Below are positions 1 through 8,480 of a stretch of DNA of 64,000 nucleotides, one piece after another. Under the pieces are notes generated by a model, which was not told the DNA's origin, did no database searches, and saw only the letters and a program-made list of their open reading frames with translations. Where the stretch lies: the NCBI RefSeq assembly GCF_030012215.1, contig NZ_JASCXX010000018.1, positions 52,529 through 116,528 on the forward strand, written 5' to 3'. Made by a program: the position numbers and the translations under genes. The DNA comes from Anaerobaca lacustris. Its GTDB lineage: Bacteria > Planctomycetota > Phycisphaerae > Sedimentisphaerales > Anaerobacaceae. Positions within the stretch are counted from its first letter, which is position 1, and every line of letters begins with the position of its first letter.

Positions 1-161
1 TTGGGTTCGGCACAGGGTGTGCTCTCTGACGCGGGGACGAAGCCGGGGGTGTCGGGATCGGAACTGACGAGGTAGAGCATCGCGGCCACGTCAGTGCCGT
101 GGGCCGACGTCTGGGATATCCCGATGACAGCGCACACCGCAAGCGACAAGAGAAACGGCAC
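1..161 (-). CDS. Secreted protein, N-terminal part only (runs off left edge)
   Basis: Open reading from a GTG at 161 to the window edge with no stop, 53 codons. The translation starts as a signal peptide (MPFLLSLAVCAVIGISQTSA then HG), with a hydrophobic core at residues 3-14 and a plausible cleavage after SA at about residue 20. The mature start (TDVAAMLYLVSSDPDTPGF) is not a family I recognise. It begins 10 nt after the stop of the small ferritin-like gene on the same strand, so it may be co-transcribed. The ribosome-binding site is weak (an AGG about 9 nt upstream). The rest of the gene lies outside the window. Confidence 0.45.
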   Translation of the reverse strand, partial: MPFLLSLAVCAVIGISQTSAHGTDVAAMLYLVSSDPDTPGFVPASESTPCAEP

Positions 162-171
162 GCGTCGTCGC

Positions 172-393
172 CTACAGGGCATTGGTGACGATGCTGATGA
201 TCTCCTCGACAAGGTCGGCATGGCGCTGCTCGTCGGCGGCCAGGGAGGCGAACGCGGTTCTGATCTTCTGAGGGCCCACATTGGGGTCCCCGGCGATCTT
301 CGCATAGAGGTCGCGGGCCGACAGCTCGAACGACTTCATCGTCTCGAACTCGCGGAGCACGTCGGCTTTGGATCGGCTACTCGTCTTTGCCAT
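172..393 (-). CDS. Small two-helix ferritin-like protein
   Basis: This 73-residue protein is mostly two predicted helices. The first carries a glutamate in SFELSARDLY (residues 21-30). The second carries an ExxH motif in DEQRHADLVEEI (about residues 54-65), the iron-ligand pattern of ferritin/rubrerythrin-like four-helix bundles. Normal ferritin-like domains have two such pairs (about 130-150 residues), so this is half a domain and would need to dimerise to build a di-iron site. The gene overlaps the end of the upstream half-ferritin gene by 17 bp on the same strand, implying coupled expression. A role in iron or oxidative-stress handling is inference. Confidence 0.6.
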   Translation of the reverse strand: MAKTSSRSKADVLREFETMKSFELSARDLYAKIAGDPNVGPQKIRTAFASLAADEQRHADLVEEIISIVTNAL

Positions 394-649
394 ATTCGTT
401 GACCAGGGCCTGGAGGATCTTCTTGTGCTTCTTCGTGTCGTCGATCAGCACGGTCAGACGCCGCCCGATCTCGACAAACACATCGTCATCAAGCTGTGCA
501 GGCCAATGCCGATGGTCCAGGTAGTCCTCATAGACACCTGAGCTGATCTCGTCTTCCATGTTCAGGGCGGACGTCAGCATGCCGCCAACTGTCTCGTGCC
601 GGCGAGCGTGCGGCCCATCGTCGGCCAAATTGTCTTCGCGCGTGCTCAT
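377..649 (-). CDS. Second two-helix ferritin-like protein, degenerate ligand motif
   Basis: About 90 residues from the ATG at 649; alternative ATGs at 661 and 667 and a TTG at 685 cannot be excluded because none has a clear ribosome-binding site. The protein has two helices: NMEDEISSGVYEDYLDH, with acidic residues at ferritin-like spacing, and VLIDDTKKHKKILQALVNEY, where the histidine has aspartates at -4 and -5 instead of the usual glutamate at -3. It looks like a sister half-domain to the downstream 73-residue protein, with a poorer metal motif. The overlap of the two genes suggests a heteromeric pair, which is inference. Confidence 0.55.
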   Translation of the reverse strand: MSTREDNLADDGPHARRHETVGGMLTSALNMEDEISSGVYEDYLDHRHWPAQLDDDVFVEIGRRLTVLIDDTKKHKKILQALVNEYGKDE

Positions 650-834
650 GGCGCCAAGCATAGGCATGGCAACCGAGTCTGTCAACGCTCCATCCGGCGG
701 AAATGTGCGGAGCGCCAGGGTGGCTTGCCATCAGCGATTCCATCGCATATCCTACGCTTCGGCGCGGGCGGTCTGCGGTTCCGTGCCGAGACATCGAGCG
801 TTCTCACAGAAGGTTCATTGAAGGAGATCATGGC

Positions 835-2865
835 ATGGCGCGTGCGACGACAATCCCGATTCTTGGCGGTTTATTGTGTCTTCTGGCGGCGCAGGCCGCA
901 CATGGGCAAACGGCGTGGAAGGTGACTTCGCCCGACGGGAACGTGACGATGGCGGTCCGGCTGGCCGATCCGGGACGCGTGGCGGACTATCCGGCGGGCA
1001 AGGTGAGATTATATTACGAGGTCCAGTGCAAGGGCCGGACCGTGCTGCCCCTGTCGCCCCTCGGCATCACGCGAGACGACCAGGGCTTCGTCGATGGACT
1101 TCGGTTCGTCTCGGCCGGTCGCGTGCGGACGATCGACGAGACCTACACGATGCTGCACGGCAAGCGCAAGGTCTGCCGGGACCATGCCAACGAGCAGACG
1201 CTGACCTTTGAGAACCCCAACGGGGCCAGGCTCGAACTGGTCCTGCGAGCGTACGATGACGGTGTGGCGTTCCGATACCGTTTCCCGGAGAGCAGCGACC
1301 GCGTTTGCACGGTGCTGAGCGAGGCGAGCGGCTTTCGCCTGCCGGCCGGAGGCAAGGTCTGGGCCCATCCGTACGACAAGGCCGGCCAGTATACGCCGGC
1401 CTATGAGACGTATTGGGTCGATGGCGTTCCAGTCGGCACGGCGTCGTCCAACGAGGAGGGCTGGGCGTTTCCGCTGCTGTTCTGCACGCCCGATGGGGCG
1501 CGATGGGGATTGCTCACCGAGGCGGCGGTGGACGGCTCCTACTGTGGTTCGCATCTGAGCCAGCCGGCCTCCGACGGCGTTCACCGATTGCTGTTTCCGG
1601 CCGAGGGTGAGGGCAACGACACCGGATCGGTCGAGCCGTCGTGGACACCGCCCTGGACCACCCCGTGGCGCGTGGTCATCGTGGGCGACACACTGGCCCC
1701 CATCGTGGAATCCGATCTCGTGACCCATCTGAATCCGCCCTCGATGGTCGAGGACACGGGCTGGATCGAGCCGGGGCGGGCCTCGTGGAGCTGGCTGAGC
1801 GACCATGACAGCCCCCAGGACCACGACAAGCTCCGGACGTTCATTGATCTGGCGGCCGAGATGGGCTGGGAGTATTCGCTGATCGACGCCAACTGGAACA
1901 TCATGAAGAACGGGACGATCCACGATCTGATCGCCCACGCCAATGACAAGGGCATCGGGCTGATGCTCTGGTACAATTCGGGCGGGCCGCACAACTACGT
2001 CACGGAACAGCCGCGAGGCACGATGGACCTTCGCCAGGTTCGGCGGCACGAGTTTCGACGCCTGCGGGACTGGGGCATCAAGGGCGTCAAGGTCGATTTC
2101 TTCCAGAGCGACAAGCAGAACATCATCCAGTTGTACCACGACATCCTGAAGGATGCGGCGGAGTTCCAGATCATGGTCAACTTCCACGGCTGCACGCTGC
2201 CTCGCGGCTGGAGCCGGACGTATCCGCATCTGATGACGATGGAGGCGGTTCGGGGCGCCGAATGCTACAGCTTCGACCGGTCGTTCACGAACTATGCCCC
2301 CATGCACAACACCGTGATACCGTTCACGCGCAACGTCGTCGGGCCGATGGACTATACGCCCGTGATGTTCGACGACAACGTGTACAAACACATCACGACC
2401 AACGCCCACGAATTGGCTCTGTCGATCGTATTCGAGAGCGGCTGGCTGCATTTCGCCGACCGCGTCAGCGCGTATCGCGATCTGGACAAGGTCCCGAAGC
2501 AGTTCCTCAAGACCGTCCCGGTGACGTGGGACGAGACGAAGTTCGTCGCCGGCGAGCCGGGGCAGTTCGTTGTGCTGGCGAGGCGGCATGGGGATCGCTG
2601 GTACCTCGGCGGCATCAACGGCGAGGAAAGCGAGCGCGCGGTCAAGGTGGCCCTGCCATTCCTCGATGACAACGCCCGGTATGTGACCCTGATGATCGGC
2701 GACGGAAAGATGCCGCGCCGCTTCAATGTAGTGACGCCACCGGCGGTCTCCGGGGACGAAGCGGGCCCGTTCAGCAGCGTCAAAGGCCTGACCTCGCAAG
2801 ACTTCATGGAGCTTCGTTTTTCGCCTTATGGCGGCTTTGTCGCCGTCCTGGACCCGGTGAGATAG
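835..2865 (+). CDS. GH97 family glycoside hydrolase, secreted
   Basis: 676 residues. The ATG at 835 was chosen because AAGGAG lies at 821-826 and a signal peptide follows (hydrophobic ILGGLLCLLAAQAAHG, cleavage near residue 23). The protein has the three-part GH97 layout: an N-terminal beta-sandwich (about 25-290), a TIM barrel (about 300-580; WLSDHDSPQDHDKLRTFID, YSLIDANWN) and a C-terminal beta domain. Asp421 in GVKVDFF and Glu470 in TMEAVRGAE sit where retaining GH97 enzymes keep nucleophile and acid/base, which points to the alpha-galactosidase-like rather than the inverting SusB-like subgroup. It leads a run of same-strand sugar genes through 11171 and probably acts in the periplasm. The exact substrate is unknown. 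Confidence 0.88.
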   Translation: MARATTIPILGGLLCLLAAQAAHGQTAWKVTSPDGNVTMAVRLADPGRVADYPAGKVRLYYEVQCKGRTVLPLSPLGITRDDQGFVDGLRFVSAGRVRTIDETYTMLHGKRKVCRDHANEQTLTFENPNGARLELVLRAYDDGVAFRYRFPESSDRVCTVLSEASGFRLPAGGKVWAHPYDKAGQYTPAYETYWVDGVPVGTASSNEEGWAFPLLFCTPDGARWGLLTEAAVDGSYCGSHLSQPASDGVHRLLFPAEGEGNDTGSVEPSWTPPWTTPWRVVIVGDTLAPIVESDLVTHLNPPSMVEDTGWIEPGRASWSWLSDHDSPQDHDKLRTFIDLAAEMGWEYSLIDANWNIMKNGTIHDLIAHANDKGIGLMLWYNSGGPHNYVTEQPRGTMDLRQVRRHEFRRLRDWGIKGVKVDFFQSDKQNIIQLYHDILKDAAEFQIMVNFHGCTLPRGWSRTYPHLMTMEAVRGAECYSFDRSFTNYAPMHNTVIPFTRNVVGPMDYTPVMFDDNVYKHITTNAHELALSIVFESGWLHFADRVSAYRDLDKVPKQFLKTVPVTWDETKFVAGEPGQFVVLARRHGDRWYLGGINGEESERAVKVALPFLDDNARYVTLMIGDGKMPRRFNVVTPPAVSGDEAGPFSSVKGLTSQDFMELRFSPYGGFVAVLDPVR

Positions 2866-3078
2866 GTCCGGGCGGGAGGCCCGATTCGCAGAGCAGTCCT
2901 GCGTTTTCCGCGTCTGTGCGAAACGGCGCGGGATAGCGTTCGCAATTTGATGAAAAGAAAACGCAAAATAACCTTTGCTTTCGGACAGGGAAGGGGATAA
3001 TTGGACGACGGTCGGCTCCACAGAAGGCCATCGTGTCAACTTCATCGGTGCAACACGATTTGGAAAGGCGGACAAGAG

Positions 3079-4254
3079 ATGCTTAAGGAAGAAGCGCGAC
3101 GGATCGGTTTGGTGGTGTGTTTGGCGATGACGGTGACCATGCTGTGTTCGTGCGGCACGACGGACCGGCGGACGAAATCGGGACAGGCCCAGATGGAGAT
3201 GGAGCGGCTCGTCGCGCCGTTCGGCACGGCGCCCGACGGCCGGGCGGTTCGCCACTACACCCTCCGCAATGCCCAGGGCATGACGGCCGAGATCATCACG
3301 TACGGGGCCATCGTGGTTTCGCTGACCGCCCCCGACAAGAACGGGCGGTTCGACGACGTCGTCCTGGGTTATGACAATCTGGCCGCCTACATCAAGGTCA
3401 GCCCGTACTTCGGCGCCATCGTCGGGCGGTACGGCAATCGGATCGGCAAGGGCAAGTTCACACTCGACGGCACGACCTACACGCTGGCCACGAACGACGG
3501 CGAGAACCACCTTCACGGCGGGATCAGGGGCTTCGACAAGGTGGTTTGGGATGATGAGCCGGTCGATCGGGCCGACGCCGTCGGCGTCAAGCTCAGCTAC
3601 CTGAGCCGCGATGGCGAGGAAGGCTATCCGGGCAACCTCAGGATCAGTGTGATTTATCTCCTGACCAACAGAAACGAGTTGCGGATCGAGTACGAGGCCA
3701 CGACGGACAAGGCCACGCCGGTCAATGTCACTCACCACGGCTATTTCAATCTGACCGGCGGACAGCGCGACATCCTGGGCCACGAGCTGATGCTCAATGC
3801 CGAGAGGTTCACGCCGGTCGATGCCGGGCTGATCCCGACAGGGGAACTGCGACCCGTTCAGGGGACGCCGATGGACTTCCGCAAACGCACGGCGATCGGC
3901 GCCCGGATCGACGACATCTACGAGCAACTCCAGTTCGGCGGCGGCTACGACCACAACTGGGTCCTGAACAAGAAGGGCGACGCGATGACGCTGGCGGCCG
4001 AGGTCCACGAGCCGACGACCGGACGCCTGATGACCGTCCGGACGACCGAGCCCGGCATTCAGTTCTACGCAGGCAACTTCCTCGACGGGACCATCACGGG
4101 CAAGGACGGGGTTGTCTACAAGCATCGCTATGGCTTCTGCCTGGAGACGCAGCACTACCCCGATTCGCCGAACAAGCCGGACTTTCCGTCAACCATTCTG
4201 CGTCCGGGCCGCGTCTACAGGACCACGACGGTCTACGCGTTCTCCGCGCGATAG
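3079..4254 (+). CDS. galM: Aldose 1-epimerase (mutarotase), lipoprotein
   Basis: 391 residues from the ATG at 3079. A lipobox (TMLCSC, Cys about residue 25) predicts a membrane-anchored lipoprotein, so the enzyme probably works outside the cytoplasm. GalM signatures are present: GENHLHGGIRGFDKVVW, NVTHHGYFNLTGG with the catalytic-type histidine, and CLETQHYPDSPNKPDFPST with the conserved glutamate. It interconverts alpha and beta anomers of sugars released by the neighbouring GH97, ahead of uptake by the following symporter. The 213-bp gap upstream could hold its own promoter, but I found no convincing one. Confidence 0.9.
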   Translation: MLKEEARRIGLVVCLAMTVTMLCSCGTTDRRTKSGQAQMEMERLVAPFGTAPDGRAVRHYTLRNAQGMTAEIITYGAIVVSLTAPDKNGRFDDVVLGYDNLAAYIKVSPYFGAIVGRYGNRIGKGKFTLDGTTYTLATNDGENHLHGGIRGFDKVVWDDEPVDRADAVGVKLSYLSRDGEEGYPGNLRISVIYLLTNRNELRIEYEATTDKATPVNVTHHGYFNLTGGQRDILGHELMLNAERFTPVDAGLIPTGELRPVQGTPMDFRKRTAIGARIDDIYEQLQFGGGYDHNWVLNKKGDAMTLAAEVHEPTTGRLMTVRTTEPGIQFYAGNFLDGTITGKDGVVYKHRYGFCLETQHYPDSPNKPDFPSTILRPGRVYRTTTVYAFSAR

Positions 4255-4316
4255 CGAGGCGGCGCCGATGCGGGATTGAGTGAGAGAACCCCTGAACTCT
4301 GTACAAAGGAGAAGAC

Positions 4317-6077
4317 ATGACGGCATTGCACACGGTTGACTGGCTTTTCATTCTGGGCTACTTCGCTGTTGTGTTTGGCATCGCATGGTGGGCCTACCTC
4401 AAGGAAAGGCAGTCGCAGACGACGACGGAGTACTTCCTTGCCGGACGCAATCTCGGGTGGTGGATCATCGGTGCGGCGGTCTTCTCGTCGAACATCGGTT
4501 CCGAGCATCTCGTCGGCCTGGCCGGCTCCGGCGCTACGGACGGCGTCGCCATGGCCCACTACGAACTGCACGCATGGTGCCTGCTGGTCCTGGCCTGGAT
4601 TATGGTGCCCTTCTACATGCGGTCGAGGGTCTTCACCATGCCGGAGTTCCTCGAACGGCGGTTCTCGCCGGTCAACCGCACCGTGCTGTCGATCATCTCG
4701 CTGGTCGCGTACGTTCTGACCAAGCTGGCGGTCGGCATCTTCGCCGGCGGCGTGGTGTTCGCCGTGTTGATTCCCGACATCACGTTCCTGGGGCTCGACA
4801 GTTTCTGGATCGGGTCGATCCTGGTGATCGTCCTGACCGGTATCTACACGATTATGGGCGGGATGCGGGCCGTTGCCTACACCTCGGCGATCCAGACGGT
4901 GATCCTTGTGGTCGGTTCGGCCTTCGTGACGTATTTCGGTCTGAAGGCCCTCGGCGGCTGGGAGGCGCTGCGTGAGTGGGCCGGGTCGGAGATGTTCAAC
5001 CTGTGGAAGCCGCTCGTGCCGGAGGGGGTCACCGCGACCTGGGCGCCGGTCAAGGAACCCGGTCGCATGGCCTGGTACTTCAACGACAACTACCCGTGGA
5101 TCGGCATGCTCTTCTGTGCGCCGATCATCGGACTGTGGTATTGGTGCACGGATCAGTACATCGTCCAGCGTGTGCTCGGCGCGCAGAACGAGACCGATGC
5201 CCGCCGGGGCTCGATCTGCTCGGCGGCCCTGAAGCTCCTGCCGGTCTTTATCTTCATCATCCCCGGCATGATCGCCTTCGCCCTGGCCAAAAGCGGACAG
5301 AACGCCGCCTTGCAGGCATCATTCTTCGATGAGAGCGGCCAGCTCATTCGCGACAATGCCCAACAAGCCTTCCCCATGCTCGTCGCCCAGGTCCTGCCGA
5401 TCGGCGTGCGCGGGATTGTCGTGGCCGGTCTGCTGGCGGCGCTGATGAGTTCGCTGGCCGGGGCATTCAATGCCTCGGCGGCGCTGTTCACCATCGACTT
5501 CTATTCGAAGCTGCGCCCGATGGCGCCGGAGAAGCAAGTCGTGTGGGTGGGCAGGCTCGCCACCGGCGTCATGGTGCTCATCGGCCTGGCCTGGATTCCC
5601 GTGATCCGAGGCGGCAAGGGGCTGTACGACTATTTGCAGGGTGTCCAATCGTACCTGGCCCCGCCGATCTTCGTGGTCTTCTTCCTGGGCGTCTTCAGCC
5701 GACGGCTTAACGCCAAGGGCTGCCTGTGGGCGCTGATCATCGGTTTCGCCCTGGGTCTGTTCCGGCTGGCAGTCGATACCCCGGTCAAGCTGATCGACGA
5801 TTTTGCCTACACAGAAGGCTCGTTTTTCTGGATCGTCAATAACACCTACTTCCAGTACTACAGCCTTCTGATCTTCCTGGTCTGCATCGCGGTCATGGTC
5901 GTGGTCAGCCATCTGACGCAAGAGCCGGCCTACAGCAAGATCAGCGGCCTGACGTACGGGACCCTGACCGATGAAGACCGCAAAGCGTCGCGGGCGTCCT
6001 GGAACAAATGGGATGTGGTTGCTTCGGCCGGCGTCCTTCTGGCGATCCTTGTGGCGTATCTGTATTTCACGGGTTGA
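4317..6077 (+). CDS. Sodium/solute symporter family (SSS, SGLT-like) sugar transporter
   Basis: 586 residues with a dense series of hydrophobic helices. The start is supported by AAAGGAG just before the ATG. SSS family marks include the N-terminal helix (WLFILGYFAVVFGIAWW), TEYFLAGRNLGWWIIGAAVFSSNIGSEHLVGLAGSG (the substrate/sodium-site region of TM1), YTIMGGMRAVAYTSAIQ, and an SGLT-type C-terminus ending in a membrane helix. Its position between galM and araB suggests sodium-coupled uptake of arabinose, galactose or a related aldose across the inner membrane. Substrate assignment is by context only. Confidence 0.88.
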   Translation: MTALHTVDWLFILGYFAVVFGIAWWAYLKERQSQTTTEYFLAGRNLGWWIIGAAVFSSNIGSEHLVGLAGSGATDGVAMAHYELHAWCLLVLAWIMVPFYMRSRVFTMPEFLERRFSPVNRTVLSIISLVAYVLTKLAVGIFAGGVVFAVLIPDITFLGLDSFWIGSILVIVLTGIYTIMGGMRAVAYTSAIQTVILVVGSAFVTYFGLKALGGWEALREWAGSEMFNLWKPLVPEGVTATWAPVKEPGRMAWYFNDNYPWIGMLFCAPIIGLWYWCTDQYIVQRVLGAQNETDARRGSICSAALKLLPVFIFIIPGMIAFALAKSGQNAALQASFFDESGQLIRDNAQQAFPMLVAQVLPIGVRGIVVAGLLAALMSSLAGAFNASAALFTIDFYSKLRPMAPEKQVVWVGRLATGVMVLIGLAWIPVIRGGKGLYDYLQGVQSYLAPPIFVVFFLGVFSRRLNAKGCLWALIIGFALGLFRLAVDTPVKLIDDFAYTEGSFFWIVNNTYFQYYSLLIFLVCIAVMVVVSHLTQEPAYSKISGLTYGTLTDEDRKASRASWNKWDVVASAGVLLAILVAYLYFTG

Positions 6078-6102
6078 AAACGTTTCATTTGAGGGGTGAA
6101 CG

Positions 6103-7776
6103 ATGGCCTATGCGGTAGGTTTGGACTACGGCACGAACTCCGTGCGCTGCCTGATCGTCGATACGTCGAACGGTCGTGAGCTGGGGACATACGTGTATGA
6201 ATACGAGACGGGCGAAGCGGGCATTCTTCTCGATGCCGCCGATCACAACGTCGCCCGACAGAATCCCGCCGACTATCTGAAAGGTGTAGAGGTCACCGTG
6301 GCCGGGGCGATCGCCGAGGCCCGCAGATCAGACCCGAAGTTCGATCCGAAGAACATCATCGGCATCGGCGTGGACACGACCGGCTCGACGCCTCTGCCCG
6401 TCGACAAGAGTGGGACGCCGCTGGCGATGCTCGACGCGTTCAAGGACAACCTCAACGCCCACGCATGGCTCTGGAAGGACCACACCGGCTATGCCGAGGC
6501 CGCCGAGATCACCGAGCTGGCCGGGAAGGAGCATCCCGAGTATCTGGCCAAGTGCGGCGGGACCTATTCCTCGGAGTGGTTCTTCAGCAAGATCCTCCAC
6601 TGCCTGCGGGTGGCGCCCGATGTCTTCGATGCGGCGTACACGTGGGTCGAGCACGCCGACTGGCTGCCGGCCGTGCTGACGGGCACCGATGCGCCGGAGA
6701 AGATCCGACGGTGTCGTTGTGCCGCCGGACACAAGGCCATGTTCTGCGACGAGTGGGGCGGCTATCCCGATGAAGCGTTCCTCGCCAAGCTCGACCCAAA
6801 GCTGGGCCGGCTCCGTCGGACCCTCGGCGACAAGACCTACGCGGTCGATCAGGTCGCCGGCAAGCTCACCGATGCGTGGGCGAGCAAGCTCGGCTTGACC
6901 GCTGGCATTCCGGTGGCGATGGGCGCCTTCGACGCCCACCTGGGCGGCGTCGGCTCCGGCATCAAGGCCGGCGTGCTCGTCAAGATCATCGGGACCAGCA
7001 CGTGCGACATGGTCGTCGCTCCGTCGAGCGCGAATCTGCCCGACATCCCGGGCATCTGCGGCATCGTGGACGGCTCGATCCTGCCGGGCTTTTACGGCCT
7101 CGAAGCAGGCCAGTCGGCCGTCGGGGACATCTTCAACTGGTTCGTCAACTCCATCCAGCCCGGCGGTAAAGAGGCCGGCTCGCACCAGTCGCTGACGGAG
7201 AAGGCCGCCAGGCTCAAGCCGGGCCAGTCCGGATTGCTGGCCCTCGACTGGAACAACGGCAACCGGACGATCCTGGTCGATCAGCGCCTGACCGGGCTGC
7301 TCCTGGGCCAGACCCTTCACACCCGGCCCGAGGAGATCTACCGGGCCCTGGTCGAGGCGACCGCGTTCGGCGCGCTGACCATCATCAACCGGTTCGAGGA
7401 GTACGGCGTCGAGATCTCCGAGGTGGTCAACTGCGGCGGGATCTCCGAGAAGAACGCCATGCTCATGCAGATCTATGCCGACGTCACCGGCCGCGAGATG
7501 AAGATTTCCCGCTCGGCGCAGACCTGCGCGCTGGGGTCGGCCATCGCGGCGGCTGTTGTAGGCGGTGCGTATCCCGGCTTCGCCGAGGCCCAGGCGGCCA
7601 TGTGCGGCATCAAGGAAACCACCTTCAAACCCATCCCGGCAAACCACGAGGTCTATCGTCGGCTCTACGGGCTCTACCGGCAGCTCCACGATGGGTTCGG
7701 CCTGAAAGGCCAGCCGCTGGCGATGGGCAATGTGATGAAGGAGTTGCTGGAAATCAAAGAGAAGGCCAACACATAG
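6103..7776 (+). CDS. araB: Ribulokinase
   Basis: 557 residues, the usual AraB length. FGGY-kinase marks: N-terminal phosphate-1 loop GLDYGTNSVRCLIVD, GVDTTGSTPLPVD, YSSEWFFSKILHCLR, the catalytic-aspartate region GAFDAHLGGVGSG, and the C-terminal GGISEKNAMLMQIYADVTGREM. It phosphorylates L-ribulose to L-ribulose 5-phosphate in the cytoplasm. It is followed after 2 nt by araD and then an isomerase, giving a complete isomerase-kinase-epimerase route. Confidence 0.93.
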   Translation: MAYAVGLDYGTNSVRCLIVDTSNGRELGTYVYEYETGEAGILLDAADHNVARQNPADYLKGVEVTVAGAIAEARRSDPKFDPKNIIGIGVDTTGSTPLPVDKSGTPLAMLDAFKDNLNAHAWLWKDHTGYAEAAEITELAGKEHPEYLAKCGGTYSSEWFFSKILHCLRVAPDVFDAAYTWVEHADWLPAVLTGTDAPEKIRRCRCAAGHKAMFCDEWGGYPDEAFLAKLDPKLGRLRRTLGDKTYAVDQVAGKLTDAWASKLGLTAGIPVAMGAFDAHLGGVGSGIKAGVLVKIIGTSTCDMVVAPSSANLPDIPGICGIVDGSILPGFYGLEAGQSAVGDIFNWFVNSIQPGGKEAGSHQSLTEKAARLKPGQSGLLALDWNNGNRTILVDQRLTGLLLGQTLHTRPEEIYRALVEATAFGALTIINRFEEYGVEISEVVNCGGISEKNAMLMQIYADVTGREMKISRSAQTCALGSAIAAAVVGGAYPGFAEAQAAMCGIKETTFKPIPANHEVYRRLYGLYRQLHDGFGLKGQPLAMGNVMKELLEIKEKANT

Positions 7777-7778
7777 CG

Positions 7779-8468
7779 ATGCACGAGAAGCTCAAACAGC
7801 GCGTCTGCGAAGCCAACCTCGATCTTCAACGGTATGGCCTCGTCGTGTTTACCTGGGGCAACGTCAGCGGGATCGACCGCGACGCCGGCATCGTGGCCAT
7901 CAAGCCCAGCGGCGTCAGCTACGACGAGCTGGTGCCCGAGCAGATCGTCCTGCTCGACTTGCACGGCAATGTCGTCGAAGGGGAGTTGCGTCCCTCGTCC
8001 GACACGCCGACCCATCTCGAGCTGTATCGAAGTTTCGCGGGCATCGGAGGCATCTGTCACACGCACTCGCCCCATGCGACGATGTGGGCCCAGGCCCAGC
8101 GGGACATCCCGTGCCTGGGGACGACGCACGCCGACCATTTCTACGGCGCCGTGCCAGTGACCGAGACGATGACGGCCGCCGAGATCGGGCAGGACTACGA
8201 GGCCAACACCGGCGTCGTGATCGTCCGGCGTTTCCAGGGGATCGACCCCATGCAGATGCCTGCCGTCCTCGTGGCCAATCACGGTCCATTCACCTGGGGC
8301 AAGAGTCCTGACGAATCCGTCAAGAACGCCGTGGTCCTCGAGGAGGTGGCGAAAATGGCCGCCGGGACGCTTGCGATCCATCCGGAACAGCCGCCTGTTT
8401 CTCAGGCCCTTCTCGACAAGCACTACCTGCGAAAGCACGGCAAGAACGCCTATTACGGGCAAGCCTAA
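7779..8468 (+). CDS. araD: L-ribulose-5-phosphate 4-epimerase
   Basis: 229 residues, matching AraD (about 230). The ATG at 7779 lies 2 nt after the araB stop, so translation is likely coupled. Class II aldolase/AraD family motifs: TWGNVSGIDRDAGIVAIKPSGV (substrate phosphate loop), SSDTPTHLELYRSF, the zinc-binding HTHSPHATMWAQ, and VANHGPFTWGKSPDESVKNAVVLEEVA with the third metal histidine. It converts L-ribulose 5-P to D-xylulose 5-P, feeding the pentose phosphate or phosphoketolase pathway. Confidence 0.94.
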   Translation: MHEKLKQRVCEANLDLQRYGLVVFTWGNVSGIDRDAGIVAIKPSGVSYDELVPEQIVLLDLHGNVVEGELRPSSDTPTHLELYRSFAGIGGICHTHSPHATMWAQAQRDIPCLGTTHADHFYGAVPVTETMTAAEIGQDYEANTGVVIVRRFQGIDPMQMPAVLVANHGPFTWGKSPDESVKNAVVLEEVAKMAAGTLAIHPEQPPVSQALLDKHYLRKHGKNAYYGQA

Positions 8469-8480
8469 AGGAGAACCGAA

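Noticed and set aside
1009..4155. Very long minus-strand reading frame opposite the GH97 and galM genes
   Set aside because: Antisense shadow of two strongly supported genes in GC-rich DNA. Its translation is low-complexity (Arg/Asp/Val/Ala-rich) with no motif. The same applies to long antisense frames at 7674-11240, 12303-15497, 6328-7689, 15744-17180 and 54861-56246.
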